Assembly (NCBI GenBank): GCA_021798795.1
Contig: JAJZBR010000010.1
Coordinates: forward strand, 1 to 41,342
Direction: 5' to 3'
Source of the DNA: Pseudomonadota bacterium
Lineage (GTDB): Bacteria > Pseudomonadota > Gammaproteobacteria > JAKAQQ01
DNA length: 41,342 nt
Shown piece by piece: positions 16,259-25,105 of the stretch. A program made the position numbers and the translations under genes. The notes beneath the pieces are model-generated. The model saw nothing but the letters and a program-made list of their open reading frames with translations. It was not told the origin of the DNA and ran no database searches. Within the stretch, counting starts at the first letter, position 1. Each line of letters begins with the position of its first letter.

Positions 16259-16954
16259 TTAGCGGCCCGGAACTTCTCCCCAAAGCACCTTGTGGAGCTG
16301 CAGCTGGAAACGGACCGGCAGACGATCGGCCAGAATCCACTCGGCAAGCTCGCGGGGAGCCAGGGATCCCGAGACCGGAGAAAAAAGCACCTCGACCCTT
16401 CGGGCGAGTCCGTATTGATCTACCATGGATCGGGACCATTCGTAATCGTTGCGATCCGCAATCACGCACTTGACCTGGTCATGCGGTGCGAGGCATGCGA
16501 GGTTTTCATAGCGGTTACGTGTCACCTCGCCCGAGCCCGGAGGCTTGAGGTCGACCACACGGATCACCCGCGGATCGACCTCATCGATCGGCAAGGCACC
16601 GCTCGTTTCAAGCGAAACCAGAAATCCCCGATCGGCAAGACGAGTGAGCAGCGCGAGGGTGGTCTTCTGGGCGAGCGGTTCCCCGCCGGTGACACAGACC
16701 CGCGGGACAGAAAACCCGGATACCCGATCCAGCACCTCATCCTCCGTGAGGAAAATCCCGCCCTTGAACGCATAGGCGGTATCGCACCACACGCAACGGA
16801 GCGGACAACCGGTGAGACGCACAAATACCGTGGGCCAGCCCGTTTCACGAGCCTCTCCCTGGAGGGAAAGGAAGATTTCGCTCACGCGCAGACGTGCCGG
16901 AACCGTTTTTTCCCGAATCCAGGCATGCGCCTTCTTGGCTGCAGCAACGCTCAT
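16259..16954 (-). CDS. queE: 7-carboxy-7-deazaguanine synthase QueE (radical SAM)
   Basis: A 231-residue radical SAM enzyme that converts 6-carboxytetrahydropterin to 7-carboxy-7-deazaguanine. The cluster motif is Cys-x3-Cys-x2-Cys in [11 protein letters not shown] (residues about 50-57), followed by VTGGEPL, the SAM-binding GGE. The N-terminal [10 protein letters not shown] is the family opening. Start and stop of neighbours are tight: it overlaps the cpoB-like gene by four bases and ends two bases before queC. queE-queC after cpoB is the usual gammaproteobacterial order. Confidence 0.96.
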   Translation of the reverse strand: MSVAAAKKAHAWIREKTVPARLRVSEIFLSLQGEARETGWPTVFVRLTGCPLRCVWCDTAYAFKGGIFLTEDEVLDRVSGFSVPRVCVTGGEPLAQKTTLALLTRLADRGFLVSLETSGALPIDEVDPRVIRVVDLKPPGSGEVTRNRYENLACLAPHDQVKCVIADRNDYEWSRSMVDQYGLARRVEVLFSPVSGSLAPRELAEWILADRLPVRFQLQLHKVLWGEVPGR

Positions 16955-17739
16955 GGATGCCCCGTGGATCCTCCCAAGGCGAGCTTGTTGAGCTTTTCAT
17001 GCGCGAGGCGTGCGGAACTCGATTCGGGATACTTCCGCACGACCCTCTCAAGCGTCTTTTTGCCAGCTGCGACCTCTCCCATCGCAAGCTGGATGAGCCC
17101 GGCCTGGAACAAAGCGGCCGGTGCCTTCGGGGATTGCGGCTGGTCTTTAAGCACCCGCAACGAATCCCTGAGCGCACCGGAAAAATCCTGAAGTTGCAGT
17201 TTCGCGGCGCCTTCCCAGTAATCGGCGTTCGCCACGAGCGGGCTTTGCGGGTAACTTTGCCGAAATGCTGAAAATGCCGCTATGGCCGCATGGTAGTGTC
17301 CTGCCTCGACCAGATTGAGGGCACTTTGATAAGCCGTCGTGTCTGTCGCGGCTTCGGAGGCCGGCGTGGTCGTTACCGCAGTCGGCATCGGCGCGGATGA
17401 CAAATCGGCGGCGGCCGATCGCATCTGGCTGAGCCGCCTGTAAACCTGGATCCAGCGTGCGCTTTCCGAATGGCGGAAATGCCGGAGTTCATGACGCAGG
17501 CTCGCGAGAGCGCCATTCAGTTTGCGAATCTCCCCACGCTCGCGCTGGGCCTGGGCGGTGAGTTTGAACAGGCTCCGCCCCTGGAGCACATGTTCGAGAT
17601 GGGCAACCCGCAGAGCGAGTGCATTGATTTTGGTATAGACCGGATCGGTTAGAGGAACGGGCTTGGGCTTCGTGGCGCAGCCGGCTAGCGCGAGCGCCAG
17701 AAGAGGTGGGCCGAGTACGAGAACGATCTGTCTTTTCAT
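16951..17739 (-). CDS. cpoB: CpoB/YbgF-like cell division coordinator with lipoprotein signal
   Basis: A 262-residue protein. The C-terminal half (about 135-255) has TPR-type repeats typical of CpoB (YQSALNLVEAGHYHAAIAAF, ANADYWEGAAKLQLQDFSGAL). The N-terminal part after the signal (about 35-110) is a helical coiled-coil segment, as in the trimerising region. In E. coli CpoB links Tol-driven constriction to septal cell-wall synthesis. The signal ends LALALAGC with Cys21, a clear lipobox, whereas CpoB is normally a soluble periplasmic protein. AGGAGG lies seven bases upstream of the ATG. It directly follows tolB with only 28 bases between, where pal is normally found. It may be a membrane-anchored CpoB variant; see findings. 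Confidence 0.85.
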   Translation of the reverse strand: MKRQIVLVLGPPLLALALAGCATKPKPVPLTDPVYTKINALALRVAHLEHVLQGRSLFKLTAQAQRERGEIRKLNGALASLRHELRHFRHSESARWIQVYRRLSQMRSAAADLSSAPMPTAVTTTPASEAATDTTAYQSALNLVEAGHYHAAIAAFSAFRQSYPQSPLVANADYWEGAAKLQLQDFSGALRDSLRVLKDQPQSPKAPAALFQAGLIQLAMGEVAAGKKTLERVVRKYPESSSARLAHEKLNKLALGGSTGHP

Positions 17740-17767
17740 ATGGCTGCCTCCTGATCCAAGGGGGGGT

Positions 17768-19108
17768 TCAATGGGGCGTCCCGGGAAGATCCGGGCCCCA
17801 TATCGGAGTCGTGACGGAATCGGATGGTCCAAGCGGTATGCGAATGGGCCAGATGGCATGCCCGCGAGTTGAGACGGTCTCGAGGATCCGCTGCCCCCCT
17901 CGCCAGGCACTGAACAGAATCAGTGCACCACCGGGCGCAAAGCTCGGTGAATCATCAAGTGGCCCGGGAGTCAGAACCCGGATGACGCCGGTCTTCAAGT
18001 TCATGCGCGCAATGCGCAGGAGACCCTCCTGCCGTGCGACATACGCCACATACTGACCGGTCGGCGAAACCGCCGGCGCTGCATTGTAATGCCCCTGAAA
18101 GGTCAGCCTGCGGGTCTCACTCGAATGCAGACGCTTCACATAAATCTCGGCGCTGCCCCCGCGATCCGAAGTGAAGGCAATGCGTCTGCCACCCGGGAAC
18201 CAGGCCGGCTCCGTGTTGATCCCGGGCGCACGGGTCAGCATCTCGAGCGACCCACTCCGGAGATTGAGCCGGGCGAGATCGGCATTGCCACCAGATCCGC
18301 TGACCGTGACGAGAAGCGCCTGTCCACTTGGGGTAAATGCCGGTGTTTCATCGAGGCCCGTGCGTGCCAAGACCCGCTGGCGCCGACCGGTTTTGAGGTT
18401 TTGCACATAGATCGCTGGAAATCCGCTTTCGAAGGAGACATAGGCAATACGGTTTCCGCCCGGCGAGAATGTGGGCGAGACGATCGGCTGGTTTGACCGG
18501 AGGATCGCTCGGGCATGATGACCGTCATAGTCGGACACCATGAGCGTGTAGTGATGCCCGAGACCGACTGCCTCGGATTCGACATAGGCGATCCGGCTCG
18601 TGAAGGGAGCCTTCTGACCTGTGAGTTTCTGAAAAATGAGGTCACTCACATAGTGGGCAGCGAGTCGGAGCTGCTTCGGATTCGTGGGCACGGCATAGGC
18701 CAGGACCTGATTCTCGGCGGGCACGTTGTAGAGATGAAAAACGAGAAGCCACCCCAAACCGCCCCGCCTGGGCTGAATATGACCAATCACGAGATAATCC
18801 ATGCCGAGCGCTTTCCAGTTCAAAAAGTTGATCTGGTTCGGACGGGTCGGATGCTGGATGAGATCGTGCCGGTCGAGGGCCTTGAAGAGGCCGGTCCGGT
18901 CGAGGTCATGGGCGATCACGGTCGCAATCGAGACCCCATGCGGCCCCGGTACCCTCCAGGCAAACGGCACGATCGCAATGGGCGTTGCAACCCGGATCCC
19001 CCGGGTGATCTGGATACGAAGGGAGGCCCAGGCTGCCCCTGATCCGATCAGACTCAGGAGGAGACAGATTCCGGTCAACCGCCTCAAGGCAGACAGGTAT
19101 CGGTTCAT
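17768..19108 (-). CDS. tolB: Tol-Pal system protein TolB
   Basis: A 446-residue periplasmic protein. It has a signal peptide (to about residue 29, ending AAWA), an N-terminal alpha/beta domain (about 30-165) and a C-terminal beta-propeller built of WD40-like repeats such as AFTSDRGGSAEIYVKRL and AYVSFESGFPAIYVQNL. TolB shuttles between TolA and Pal during envelope constriction. The chosen ATG lies two bases from the tolA stop; the longer open frame upstream is inside tolA. The C-terminus ends LPGTPH, and no pal gene follows. Confidence 0.94.
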   Translation of the reverse strand: MNRYLSALRRLTGICLLLSLIGSGAAWASLRIQITRGIRVATPIAIVPFAWRVPGPHGVSIATVIAHDLDRTGLFKALDRHDLIQHPTRPNQINFLNWKALGMDYLVIGHIQPRRGGLGWLLVFHLYNVPAENQVLAYAVPTNPKQLRLAAHYVSDLIFQKLTGQKAPFTSRIAYVESEAVGLGHHYTLMVSDYDGHHARAILRSNQPIVSPTFSPGGNRIAYVSFESGFPAIYVQNLKTGRRQRVLARTGLDETPAFTPSGQALLVTVSGSGGNADLARLNLRSGSLEMLTRAPGINTEPAWFPGGRRIAFTSDRGGSAEIYVKRLHSSETRRLTFQGHYNAAPAVSPTGQYVAYVARQEGLLRIARMNLKTGVIRVLTPGPLDDSPSFAPGGALILFSAWRGGQRILETVSTRGHAIWPIRIPLGPSDSVTTPIWGPDLPGTPH

Positions 19109-19110
19109 GA

Positions 19111-19956
19111 TCAGGACCCCGGGTGAAACACGAAGGTGATGTGCGAGCGGAAAACGGCCGGATCGGCCGGCATGGGTAACGGCGATGCGCGGAAAACGGC
19201 AGCCAGGATCGATTGGCGCACGGGTGCCCCTCCATTGCAGTGCCCCACATGGGCATTGAGTACGTCCCCTCCTGCGGCGAGTGTGACCGAAAGCGAACAA
19301 CTCAAGGAGGAGTTCACACCCGGAGGATGGATCCAGGCATTCTCAACCCGATTCCGGATGGCTGCAACCCAGGCGCCCAGTTGGGACTCGCGCCGCAAAG
19401 CCGCTGCAGCGGACTGTCTCGCCCGGAGCCGCGCGAGCGCTTGGGCGCGCGCCGCCCTCGCCTCACGCTTTTTCGCTGCGCGCAACCGGGCCAGCGCATG
19501 AGCGGCCGCCTGCTCCGCAAGCCGGGCGGCGGCCTGACGGGCGGCCATGGCGCGGATGGCACGCTCTTGAGCTTTCTTTTGCGCTTCGAGCCGCGCTACC
19601 GCTTCCTGCTGCATTTCGAGGGCATGGGCCTGCTCGGCTTTGAGAGCCTGTAGTTTCGCTTCCTGAATCCGTTTCTCGGCCCGAGCCGCCGCTGCCTCCT
19701 CTGCGAGCTTCTCGGCCCGCTTCTTTTGCACGAGGGCGCGGGCAGCCTTCCGTTTTGCGTACCCCTTCCACGCTTTTTCAATGGCTGCTCCATTCACCAC
19801 GCGGGCTTGAACGGGATGGATCACCGCATGGGGGCGGCCCGAGCCATGCGTGATGGCGCCCTGAAAGCCGATAAAAAGAAGAGCCAGGACGCATAGATGG
19901 ACCAGGATGGATTGGGTCCAGGCCCAACCCTGTCTCGAACGGCGCGTGATCTTCAT
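19111..19956 (-). CDS. tolA: Tol-Pal system protein TolA
   Basis: A 281-residue inner membrane protein. It has a short basic N-terminus and one membrane segment (about 14-34, SILVHLCVLALLFIGFQG). A long Ala/Lys/Arg/Glu-rich helical domain (about 55-195) spans the periplasm. The C-terminal domain (about 195-281) contains the Cys pair CSLSV...GHCNGG and resembles the TolA/TonB C-terminal fold. It transmits proton-motive energy from TolQR to TolB. The start overlaps tolR by four bases. Confidence 0.92.
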   Translation of the reverse strand: MKITRRSRQGWAWTQSILVHLCVLALLFIGFQGAITHGSGRPHAVIHPVQARVVNGAAIEKAWKGYAKRKAARALVQKKRAEKLAEEAAAARAEKRIQEAKLQALKAEQAHALEMQQEAVARLEAQKKAQERAIRAMAARQAAARLAEQAAAHALARLRAAKKREARAARAQALARLRARQSAAAALRRESQLGAWVAAIRNRVENAWIHPPGVNSSLSCSLSVTLAAGGDVLNAHVGHCNGGAPVRQSILAAVFRASPLPMPADPAVFRSHITFVFHPGS

Positions 19957-20384
19957 GGCTGTCTGTGAGCAGCTCGGGGCTGGGTCATGAGACCGATCCC
20001 ATGTGCGCCGGCACGCTGCAGGAGTACCATTGCCTGAATCACCTGCCCATAAGACGTTCGCTGATCGGCCTTGACCAGCACCGGGGTACCGGGTTCGTGT
20101 CGCAAAACGGCAGCCACGAGCGCTTCGATGATCCGGGGCGCGGACGGCCGCCTCGGGTGGGCCGAGATGTTCAGGAACAGATGACCGATCCGATTGACCG
20201 TGAGGACGATGGGGGTGAGATTCGCGTGGACGGCCAAGGGTTTGGCTGCAGCCTGGGGCAGTCGCACATGAACGCCTTCCTGCAGCAAGGGCGCCGTGAT
20301 CATGAAAATCACGAGCAAAACCAGCATCACATCGATATAGGGCACGATGTTGATCTCACCGAGTACCCGCCGACGATTTCTCAT
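19953..20384 (-). CDS. tolR: Tol-Pal system protein TolR
   Basis: A 143-residue ExbD/TolR-family protein. It has a single N-terminal membrane segment with the essential Asp in YIDVMLVLLVIFMIT (residues about 16-30) and a periplasmic domain to the end. With TolQ it forms the proton-driven motor of the Tol complex. It overlaps tolQ by four bases and tolA by four bases, which suggests translational coupling. Confidence 0.95.
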   Translation of the reverse strand: MRNRRRVLGEINIVPYIDVMLVLLVIFMITAPLLQEGVHVRLPQAAAKPLAVHANLTPIVLTVNRIGHLFLNISAHPRRPSAPRIIEALVAAVLRHEPGTPVLVKADQRTSYGQVIQAMVLLQRAGAHGIGLMTQPRAAHRQP

Positions 20385-21076
20385 CGGCTCTCGCTCCCCG
20401 TACCCAGGGCCGGCTGGTAGCGCTGGAGGACAGAGGTGAACTCATCGACAAAACTGTCCATCCGGTTTTCCAGGCGGATGACCTGGGTCTGATAGCGATT
20501 GTAGGCAATCACCGCCGGAATGGCCGCGAACAACCCCATCGCGGTGGCGATGAGCGCCTGGGAGATGCCAGGTGCCACCATGGAAAGGGTGGCTTGCTGC
20601 ACATTGCCGAGTGCATGGAAGGCCGTCATGATGCCCCAGACGGTGCCGAAAAGGCCGACATAAGGACTGGTTGAACCGACCGTCGCGAGAAAAGGCAACT
20701 GCTCCTCGATCCGGTCGAGCTCCCGTCGCTCGACGGCCATCATGCTCCGGCGGGCCCCATCGAGTGCCGCTGCGGGAGTGCCTAAACGAAGCAGCCTCGC
20801 GTATTCGCGGTACCCGGTCTGGAAGAGGGATTCGAAGATACTGGGTTCGGGCTCGTTTTCGCTGATCTGGCGATAGAGTTTTCCGAGATCCGTGCCCTGC
20901 GTTTCGTAGCTTTTTTCGAACTGCCGTACCCCGATCCACACCTTGCGGAAAATGGCCCGCTTCTGAAACATGACAGACCAGGACGTGACCGATGCGGCCG
21001 CGAGCAACAGGAGCACGAGTTTGACGATCCAACTCGACTCGAGAACGAGATGCCAGAACGATAAATGGGTGGTCAT
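20381..21076 (-). CDS. tolQ: Tol-Pal system protein TolQ
   Basis: A 231-residue ExbB/TolQ-family inner membrane protein with three membrane segments (about 15-35, 130-155 and 165-190) and the conserved stretches FLATVGSTSPYVGLFGTVWGIM and GISQALIATAMGLFAAIPAV. It forms the channel part of the Tol proton motor. Gene overlaps of four bases occur on both sides (ybgC and tolR). Confidence 0.96.
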   Translation of the reverse strand: MTTHLSFWHLVLESSWIVKLVLLLLAAASVTSWSVMFQKRAIFRKVWIGVRQFEKSYETQGTDLGKLYRQISENEPEPSIFESLFQTGYREYARLLRLGTPAAALDGARRSMMAVERRELDRIEEQLPFLATVGSTSPYVGLFGTVWGIMTAFHALGNVQQATLSMVAPGISQALIATAMGLFAAIPAVIAYNRYQTQVIRLENRMDSFVDEFTSVLQRYQPALGTGSESR

Positions 21077-21495
21077 GGATCAAGCGCCCTCAGCAAGGTT
21101 TCAGGAATGGGTTTGGGACGGAACGAATCGGGTCCCACCGCAACCAGGTGGATCGAGCCCTCACAAATCGCCGTTCCGCCCATCCGGACGACCGGCTGAT
21201 CGAGCCTGAGACTGACCGGCCGCATGGATTCGACCCGTACGCCGACTTCAAGTTCATCATCGTGATGGGCAGGATGGCGGTAGCGGACATTGACCTCAAC
21301 CACGACAAAAAGCAGGTCGAGCTCGGTGGCCAGCCGTCTCACCGACCATCCGAGGCTCCTCAGCCACTCGGTACGCGCCCGATCCATGTAGCGCAGGTAA
21401 CTCGTATGGTATACGACCCCCGCGGCATCCGTATCCTCGTAATAGACCCGGACCCGGTGCTGGAATGCCGTCTTTTGCCTCTTCGACCCACTCAT
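21073..21495 (-). CDS. ybgC: Acyl-CoA thioesterase YbgC (hotdog fold)
   Basis: A 140-residue hotdog-fold thioesterase. The motif [20 protein letters not shown] carries the catalytic Asp and the helix start typical of the YbgC/4HBT family, followed by [10 protein letters not shown]. It hydrolyses acyl-CoA or acyl carrier substrates in the cytosol and is regularly the first gene of tol operons. It overlaps ruvB and tolQ by four bases each. Confidence 0.94.
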   Translation of the reverse strand: MSGSKRQKTAFQHRVRVYYEDTDAAGVVYHTSYLRYMDRARTEWLRSLGWSVRRLATELDLLFVVVEVNVRYRHPAHHDDELEVGVRVESMRPVSLRLDQPVVRMGGTAICEGSIHLVAVGPDSFRPKPIPETLLRALDP

Positions 21496-22511
21496 GTCGG
21501 GAAAAGCCCGCCTTCACGGGCCTTGGGGTCAATCCCGAGATGCCGGTAGGTCGCCAAAGTGACGAGCCGCCCCCGGGGTCCGCGCTGGAGGTATCCCCTC
21601 TGGATGAGGAAGGGCTCGACGAGATCCTCAAGTGTTCCCCGGTCTTCTCCGAGCGTCGCAGCCAGCGTATCGATGCCGACCGGTCCCCCGTCATGCTGTT
21701 CGATGATCGTGAGGAGAAATTTGCGATCCAGGGGATCGAAGCCCGCACAATCGACTTCAAGAAGGCGCATGCCTTCGCGAACGGTTTCCGGCTCGATTCC
21801 GCCAGTCGTCCGCATTTCGGCGAAATCCCGGATGCGCCTGAGAAGCCGGTTCGCGATCCGTGGTGTTCCGCGGGATCGTTGTGCGATCTCCAAGGCCGCC
21901 GGATCCGTGATGGCAATCTCGAGGAGGCGAGCCGATCGGGTCACGATTGCGGCAAGATCCTGAACGTCATAGAACTCAAGCCGTGCGGTGACCCCAAAAC
22001 GGTCTCGAAAGGGCGGAGACAGAAGATTGGCGCGGGTGGTCGCCCCGACCAGTGTGAACGGGTGCAGGGGAATCCGAATCGAACGCGCACCCGGCCCCTC
22101 TCCGAGCAGGATATCGAGCGCACGATCTTCAAGGGCAGGGTAGAGAATCTCCTCGACCGAGGCGGGCAGGCGATGGATTTCATCGACGAACAGGATGTCA
22201 CGGGGTTCAAGGTTCGTGAGCAGCGCAGCGAGATCCCCCGGACGTTCGAGAACCGGTCCCGAAGTCACACGGATATTTACGCTGAGCTCATGCGCGATGA
22301 TATGGGCCAAGGTCGTCTTGCCGAGACCGGGTGGTCCATAGAGCAGGACATGGTCGAGCGCCTCTCCTCGCTTGCGCGCCGCACCGATGAAAATCTCGAA
22401 CTGTTCGCGTACCCGGGTTTGTCCGATGTATTCGGCAAGCGAGCGGGGTCTCAGACTCTGTTCAAAATCCGGTTGCGGCGCATCGCCTGGGATGGAGGCC
22501 ACCGATTCCAT
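21492..22511 (-). CDS. ruvB: Holliday junction branch migration ATPase RuvB
   Basis: A 339-residue AAA+ ATPase that drives branch migration on RuvA-bound Holliday junctions. Walker A is [14 protein letters not shown] (about 59-72), Walker B is [10 protein letters not shown] (about 112-121), and the sensor 1 region is [20 protein letters not shown] winged-helix domain fills the last 80 residues. Length is as expected. The start shares one base with the ruvA stop (TGATG), and the stop overlaps ybgC. Confidence 0.98.
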   Translation of the reverse strand: MESVASIPGDAPQPDFEQSLRPRSLAEYIGQTRVREQFEIFIGAARKRGEALDHVLLYGPPGLGKTTLAHIIAHELSVNIRVTSGPVLERPGDLAALLTNLEPRDILFVDEIHRLPASVEEILYPALEDRALDILLGEGPGARSIRIPLHPFTLVGATTRANLLSPPFRDRFGVTARLEFYDVQDLAAIVTRSARLLEIAITDPAALEIAQRSRGTPRIANRLLRRIRDFAEMRTTGGIEPETVREGMRLLEVDCAGFDPLDRKFLLTIIEQHDGGPVGIDTLAATLGEDRGTLEDLVEPFLIQRGYLQRGPRGRLVTLATYRHLGIDPKAREGGLFPT

Positions 22512-23086
22512 CAGGCGTGCCTCCCCAGTGCGAGTTTCAACGACTCCCGGATGAGTTCTGTGGTGGGCAGTCCAGGATCCAGGCGGGCCAGGAGACGGTC
22601 GGCCTCTTCCCGGCGATAACCGAGCGCCATGAGGCCAGCGACCGCCTGATCGCGACCCGACCCGCCCGGTGTGGAAACCGTGAGATCCTGGATTCGGTCC
22701 TTGAGCTCCAAAACCAGCCGCTCAGCCGTCTTTTTTCCCACGCCCGGGACACGGGTCAGCAAGTCGGCATCCCGATCGCGAATCAGGCGCACAAACTCCG
22801 CAACCGGAAGAGTCGACAGGATGGCCAGCGCCACCTTGGGACCGATCCCATTGACGCGCAAAAGCAAACGGAACAGAATCCGTTCCGATTCATCGATGAA
22901 ACCAAAGAGGAGCGTGCCTTCCTCTCGAACCAAATCATGGATGACCAGGAATGCCTCGCCTCCAATCGGTGGCAGATGAGCTGTGGAAAGAAGCGGCATC
23001 TCGATTTCATAACCCACACCCGACACTTCCAGGACGACCCGCGGGGGCGCCTTGAAAACGACCCGGCCGCGCAGGGATCCGATCAT
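22511..23086 (-). CDS. ruvA: Holliday junction DNA-binding protein RuvA
   Basis: A 191-residue protein that tetramerises on Holliday junctions and recruits RuvB. It has an N-terminal OB fold starting [11 protein letters not shown], two helix-hairpin-helix motifs ([15 protein letters not shown] and [14 protein letters not shown]) and a C-terminal RuvB-binding domain (about 142-191). The chosen start gives the canonical N-terminus; the open frame extends 18 codons upstream into ruvC. The start overlaps ruvC by four bases. Confidence 0.97.
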   Translation of the reverse strand: MIGSLRGRVVFKAPPRVVLEVSGVGYEIEMPLLSTAHLPPIGGEAFLVIHDLVREEGTLLFGFIDESERILFRLLLRVNGIGPKVALAILSTLPVAEFVRLIRDRDADLLTRVPGVGKKTAERLVLELKDRIQDLTVSTPGGSGRDQAVAGLMALGYRREEADRLLARLDPGLPTTELIRESLKLALGRHA

Positions 23087-23592
23087 GCCCGACCCGCCTG
23101 CCGGGTCCAGCGCCGCCAGCGGACCTGATGGGCATGACAAAGCGCCACCGCGAGCGCATCCGCCGCATCCACCGATGGAAGCTCGGCCAGCCCGAGAAGC
23201 AGCGCAACCATTTTCTGGATCTGGTTTTTCTGTGCGCTGCCGTAGGCCGTAACGGCCTGCTTGATCTCACGGGGCGAATACTCGGTCACGGATGGCGGTT
23301 CCGGTTGGTCCATTGCCGCGGCCAGGGCCGCACCACGCGCCTGACCCAGAACGAGAGCGCTGTGGACGTTGCGGTGCACGAATACCTTTTCCGCCACAAC
23401 CTCGCTCGGGTGCCACGTGCAAACCAAATGGGCGACCTGGCGATGAATGTGTGCCAGCCGCACGGGCAGGGGATCGGTTGCTGCGGAATCAATCGTCCCG
23501 CAATCGAGCAGCCTGGGCCCCGCGCCTGAGCAGTCGATCAATCCGTAGCCCGTGTGGCGCGAACCCGGATCGAGCCCGAGAATCGAACTCAT
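23083..23592 (-). CDS. ruvC: Holliday junction endonuclease RuvC
   Basis: A 169-residue resolvase that makes paired nicks at Holliday junctions. The RNase H-like fold opens with ILGLDPGSRHTGYG (catalytic Asp8). Other acidic residues are in VVAEKVFVHRN and in the C-terminal VDAADALAVALCHA. Length and motif order match the family. It overlaps yebC and ruvA by four bases each. Confidence 0.97.
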   Translation of the reverse strand: MSSILGLDPGSRHTGYGLIDCSGAGPRLLDCGTIDSAATDPLPVRLAHIHRQVAHLVCTWHPSEVVAEKVFVHRNVHSALVLGQARGAALAAAMDQPEPPSVTEYSPREIKQAVTAYGSAQKNQIQKMVALLLGLAELPSVDAADALAVALCHAHQVRWRRWTRQAGRA

Positions 23593-24344
23593 GGGGCATC
23601 CTGGAACTGACGCGCGATCTCATCGGATACATCCGCATTGCTGTAGAGATTCTGGACATCATCCAGCTCCTCGAGCGCGCCGAGGAGCTTGAGAACCGAC
23701 CAACCCTCCTCGCCCGTAACGGGAACCCGAGTTGAAGCCAGCTGGGTCATCTCCGTCGTCTCTGGCGTAAATCCATCCTCAGCGAGTCGCGCTCGTATCG
23801 TCTCGAAACCCTCGGGGTCGACGATCACGGTCAGTGTACCATCCGGATGGGATTCGACATCCTCGGCTCCCGCATCCAAGGCAAGCTCGAAAAGCCTCTC
23901 CTCATTCGCGCCTGTGGCGTAACGAAGGAGACCCACTCGCCGAAACAGGTAAGATACCGCACCATCCGCCCCGAGATTGCCCCCGTGTTTGGAAAACGCG
24001 TGGCGAATCTCAGATACCGTGCGTTTGCGGTTGTCGGTCAGGCATTCGATGAGCACGGCAACCCCGCCGGCCCCGTAGCCTTCGTAGCGTACTTCCTCCA
24101 AGCCATCTCCCGCCCCAGCTCCCTGCATGCGCCGGAGCGCCCGTTCGACGGTATCCTTGGGCACATTGGCGGCAGTCGCCCGTTCGATGGCAAGCTTGAG
24201 CCGGCCGTTGGCTGCGGGATCCGTCCCTCCGTGACGAGCCGCACTCGTCACCTCGCGGATGATGCGGGTAAAAAGACGTCCCCGCCGGACATCCTGGGAT
24301 CCCTTGCGGTACTGGATATTGGCCCACTTGCTATGACCGGCCAT
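23589..24344 (-). CDS. yebC: YebC/TACO1-family protein
   Basis: A 251-residue cytosolic protein opening with MAGHSKWANIQYRKGSQD, the family signature. The three-domain YebC fold is present, including RALRRMQGAG and YEGYGAGGVAVLIECLTDNRKRT. Family members act in translation of difficult sequences or have been described as transcription regulators. It heads the coupled yebC-ruvCAB-tol-que block, with the YfaZ-like gene seven bases upstream on the same strand. Confidence 0.97.
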   Translation of the reverse strand: MAGHSKWANIQYRKGSQDVRRGRLFTRIIREVTSAARHGGTDPAANGRLKLAIERATAANVPKDTVERALRRMQGAGAGDGLEEVRYEGYGAGGVAVLIECLTDNRKRTVSEIRHAFSKHGGNLGADGAVSYLFRRVGLLRYATGANEERLFELALDAGAEDVESHPDGTLTVIVDPEGFETIRARLAEDGFTPETTEMTQLASTRVPVTGEEGWSVLKLLGALEELDDVQNLYSNADVSDEIARQFQDAP

Positions 24345-24351
24345 ACGTTTT

Positions 24352-24942
24352 TCAAAATGAGATGCGAAAGCCTACATTGAGTCCACTATCCAGAGTCAGC
24401 GTGGGCACTCCGGCAAACGAAACCCCGATGTGCCGATAGGCCAGGTAAACCATCCCGTGGCGCAGGAGATAATACTCGACGCGCGCTTCATATTCGAGAT
24501 AACTACGGGCAGCGCCGAATGAGGTGACCTGTGGTGCGTAGTAAACATGCCCACCCACTCCCAGCCGGTTATAGCCGATCCAGGTGGTATTGACGGAAGC
24601 TCCAAGACCGAGGACTGCCGCACTTTTGTGGATGATGCTCGCATCGACCAAAAGCGCACGCGCGCCAAGCCCAACCCGGATGGGGTGCCCGCCCGGATTG
24701 GCGTTGGCCACAAGAGACAAGCCGGCATCGGCAGCACTGCCACGACCGGTATGGATGAAATATCCCAGACTGCCCTCAAGCCCGGATGAAGTCAGATCCG
24801 TGCCGAAACTGACACGCGCTGCGCGCTCGCTCACGTTGAGATTGAGATCGCCATGCGCAAAAACCGGCCGGATGGCCGCGAGACTGAAAATCAGCACCAG
24901 AAATCCTATGGTCCTAATGAATCCACTCGTGGGTCGCATCAT
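24352..24942 (-). CDS. YfaZ-like outer membrane beta-barrel protein
   Basis: A 196-residue protein. It has a signal peptide (about 1-30, ending RPVFAHG) and a series of short amphipathic strands ending in Phe (NVGFRISF), the form of small outer membrane barrels. The layout SERAARVSFGTDL, GLEGSLGYFIH and ARVEYYLLRHGMVYLAYRHIGVSF matches the YfaZ family, whose role is not known. Two adjacent ATG codons (24942, 24939) fit the signal peptide. An ATG at 24972 is possible but abuts a C/G-tract palindrome. It is followed after seven bases by yebC and may be co-transcribed with it. Confidence 0.75.
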   Translation of the reverse strand: MMRPTSGFIRTIGFLVLIFSLAAIRPVFAHGDLNLNVSERAARVSFGTDLTSSGLEGSLGYFIHTGRGSAADAGLSLVANANPGGHPIRVGLGARALLVDASIIHKSAAVLGLGASVNTTWIGYNRLGVGGHVYYAPQVTSFGAARSYLEYEARVEYYLLRHGMVYLAYRHIGVSFAGVPTLTLDSGLNVGFRISF

Positions 24943-24970
24943 GATTGGGGGAACCTCGATAGTAAAACCC

Positions 24971-24989
24971 ATACCCCCCTGGGGGGTGC
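24971..24989. promoter_or_regulatory. C-tract/G-tract palindrome resembling a CsoR/RcnR-type operator
   Basis: ACCCCCCTGGGGGGT (24973-24987) is a perfect palindrome around one base and is flanked as ATACCCCCC...GGGGGGTGC. Operators of the CsoR/RcnR/FrmR family are of this form (AT-flanked C and G tracts). It lies about 30 bases upstream of the YfaZ-like start. No regulator of that family is encoded in the window. Confidence 0.4.
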
Positions 24990-25105
24990 CCCAAGGATCC
25001 CAACTATGATACCTGTTACAAGGCCCCGCCGGACAGTGCAAACCTGTCGATTCCCGCACCCAAAGGTCGCTCCGGACCGGATCGTCGACCGCTTCGGTGA
25101 CCGCT

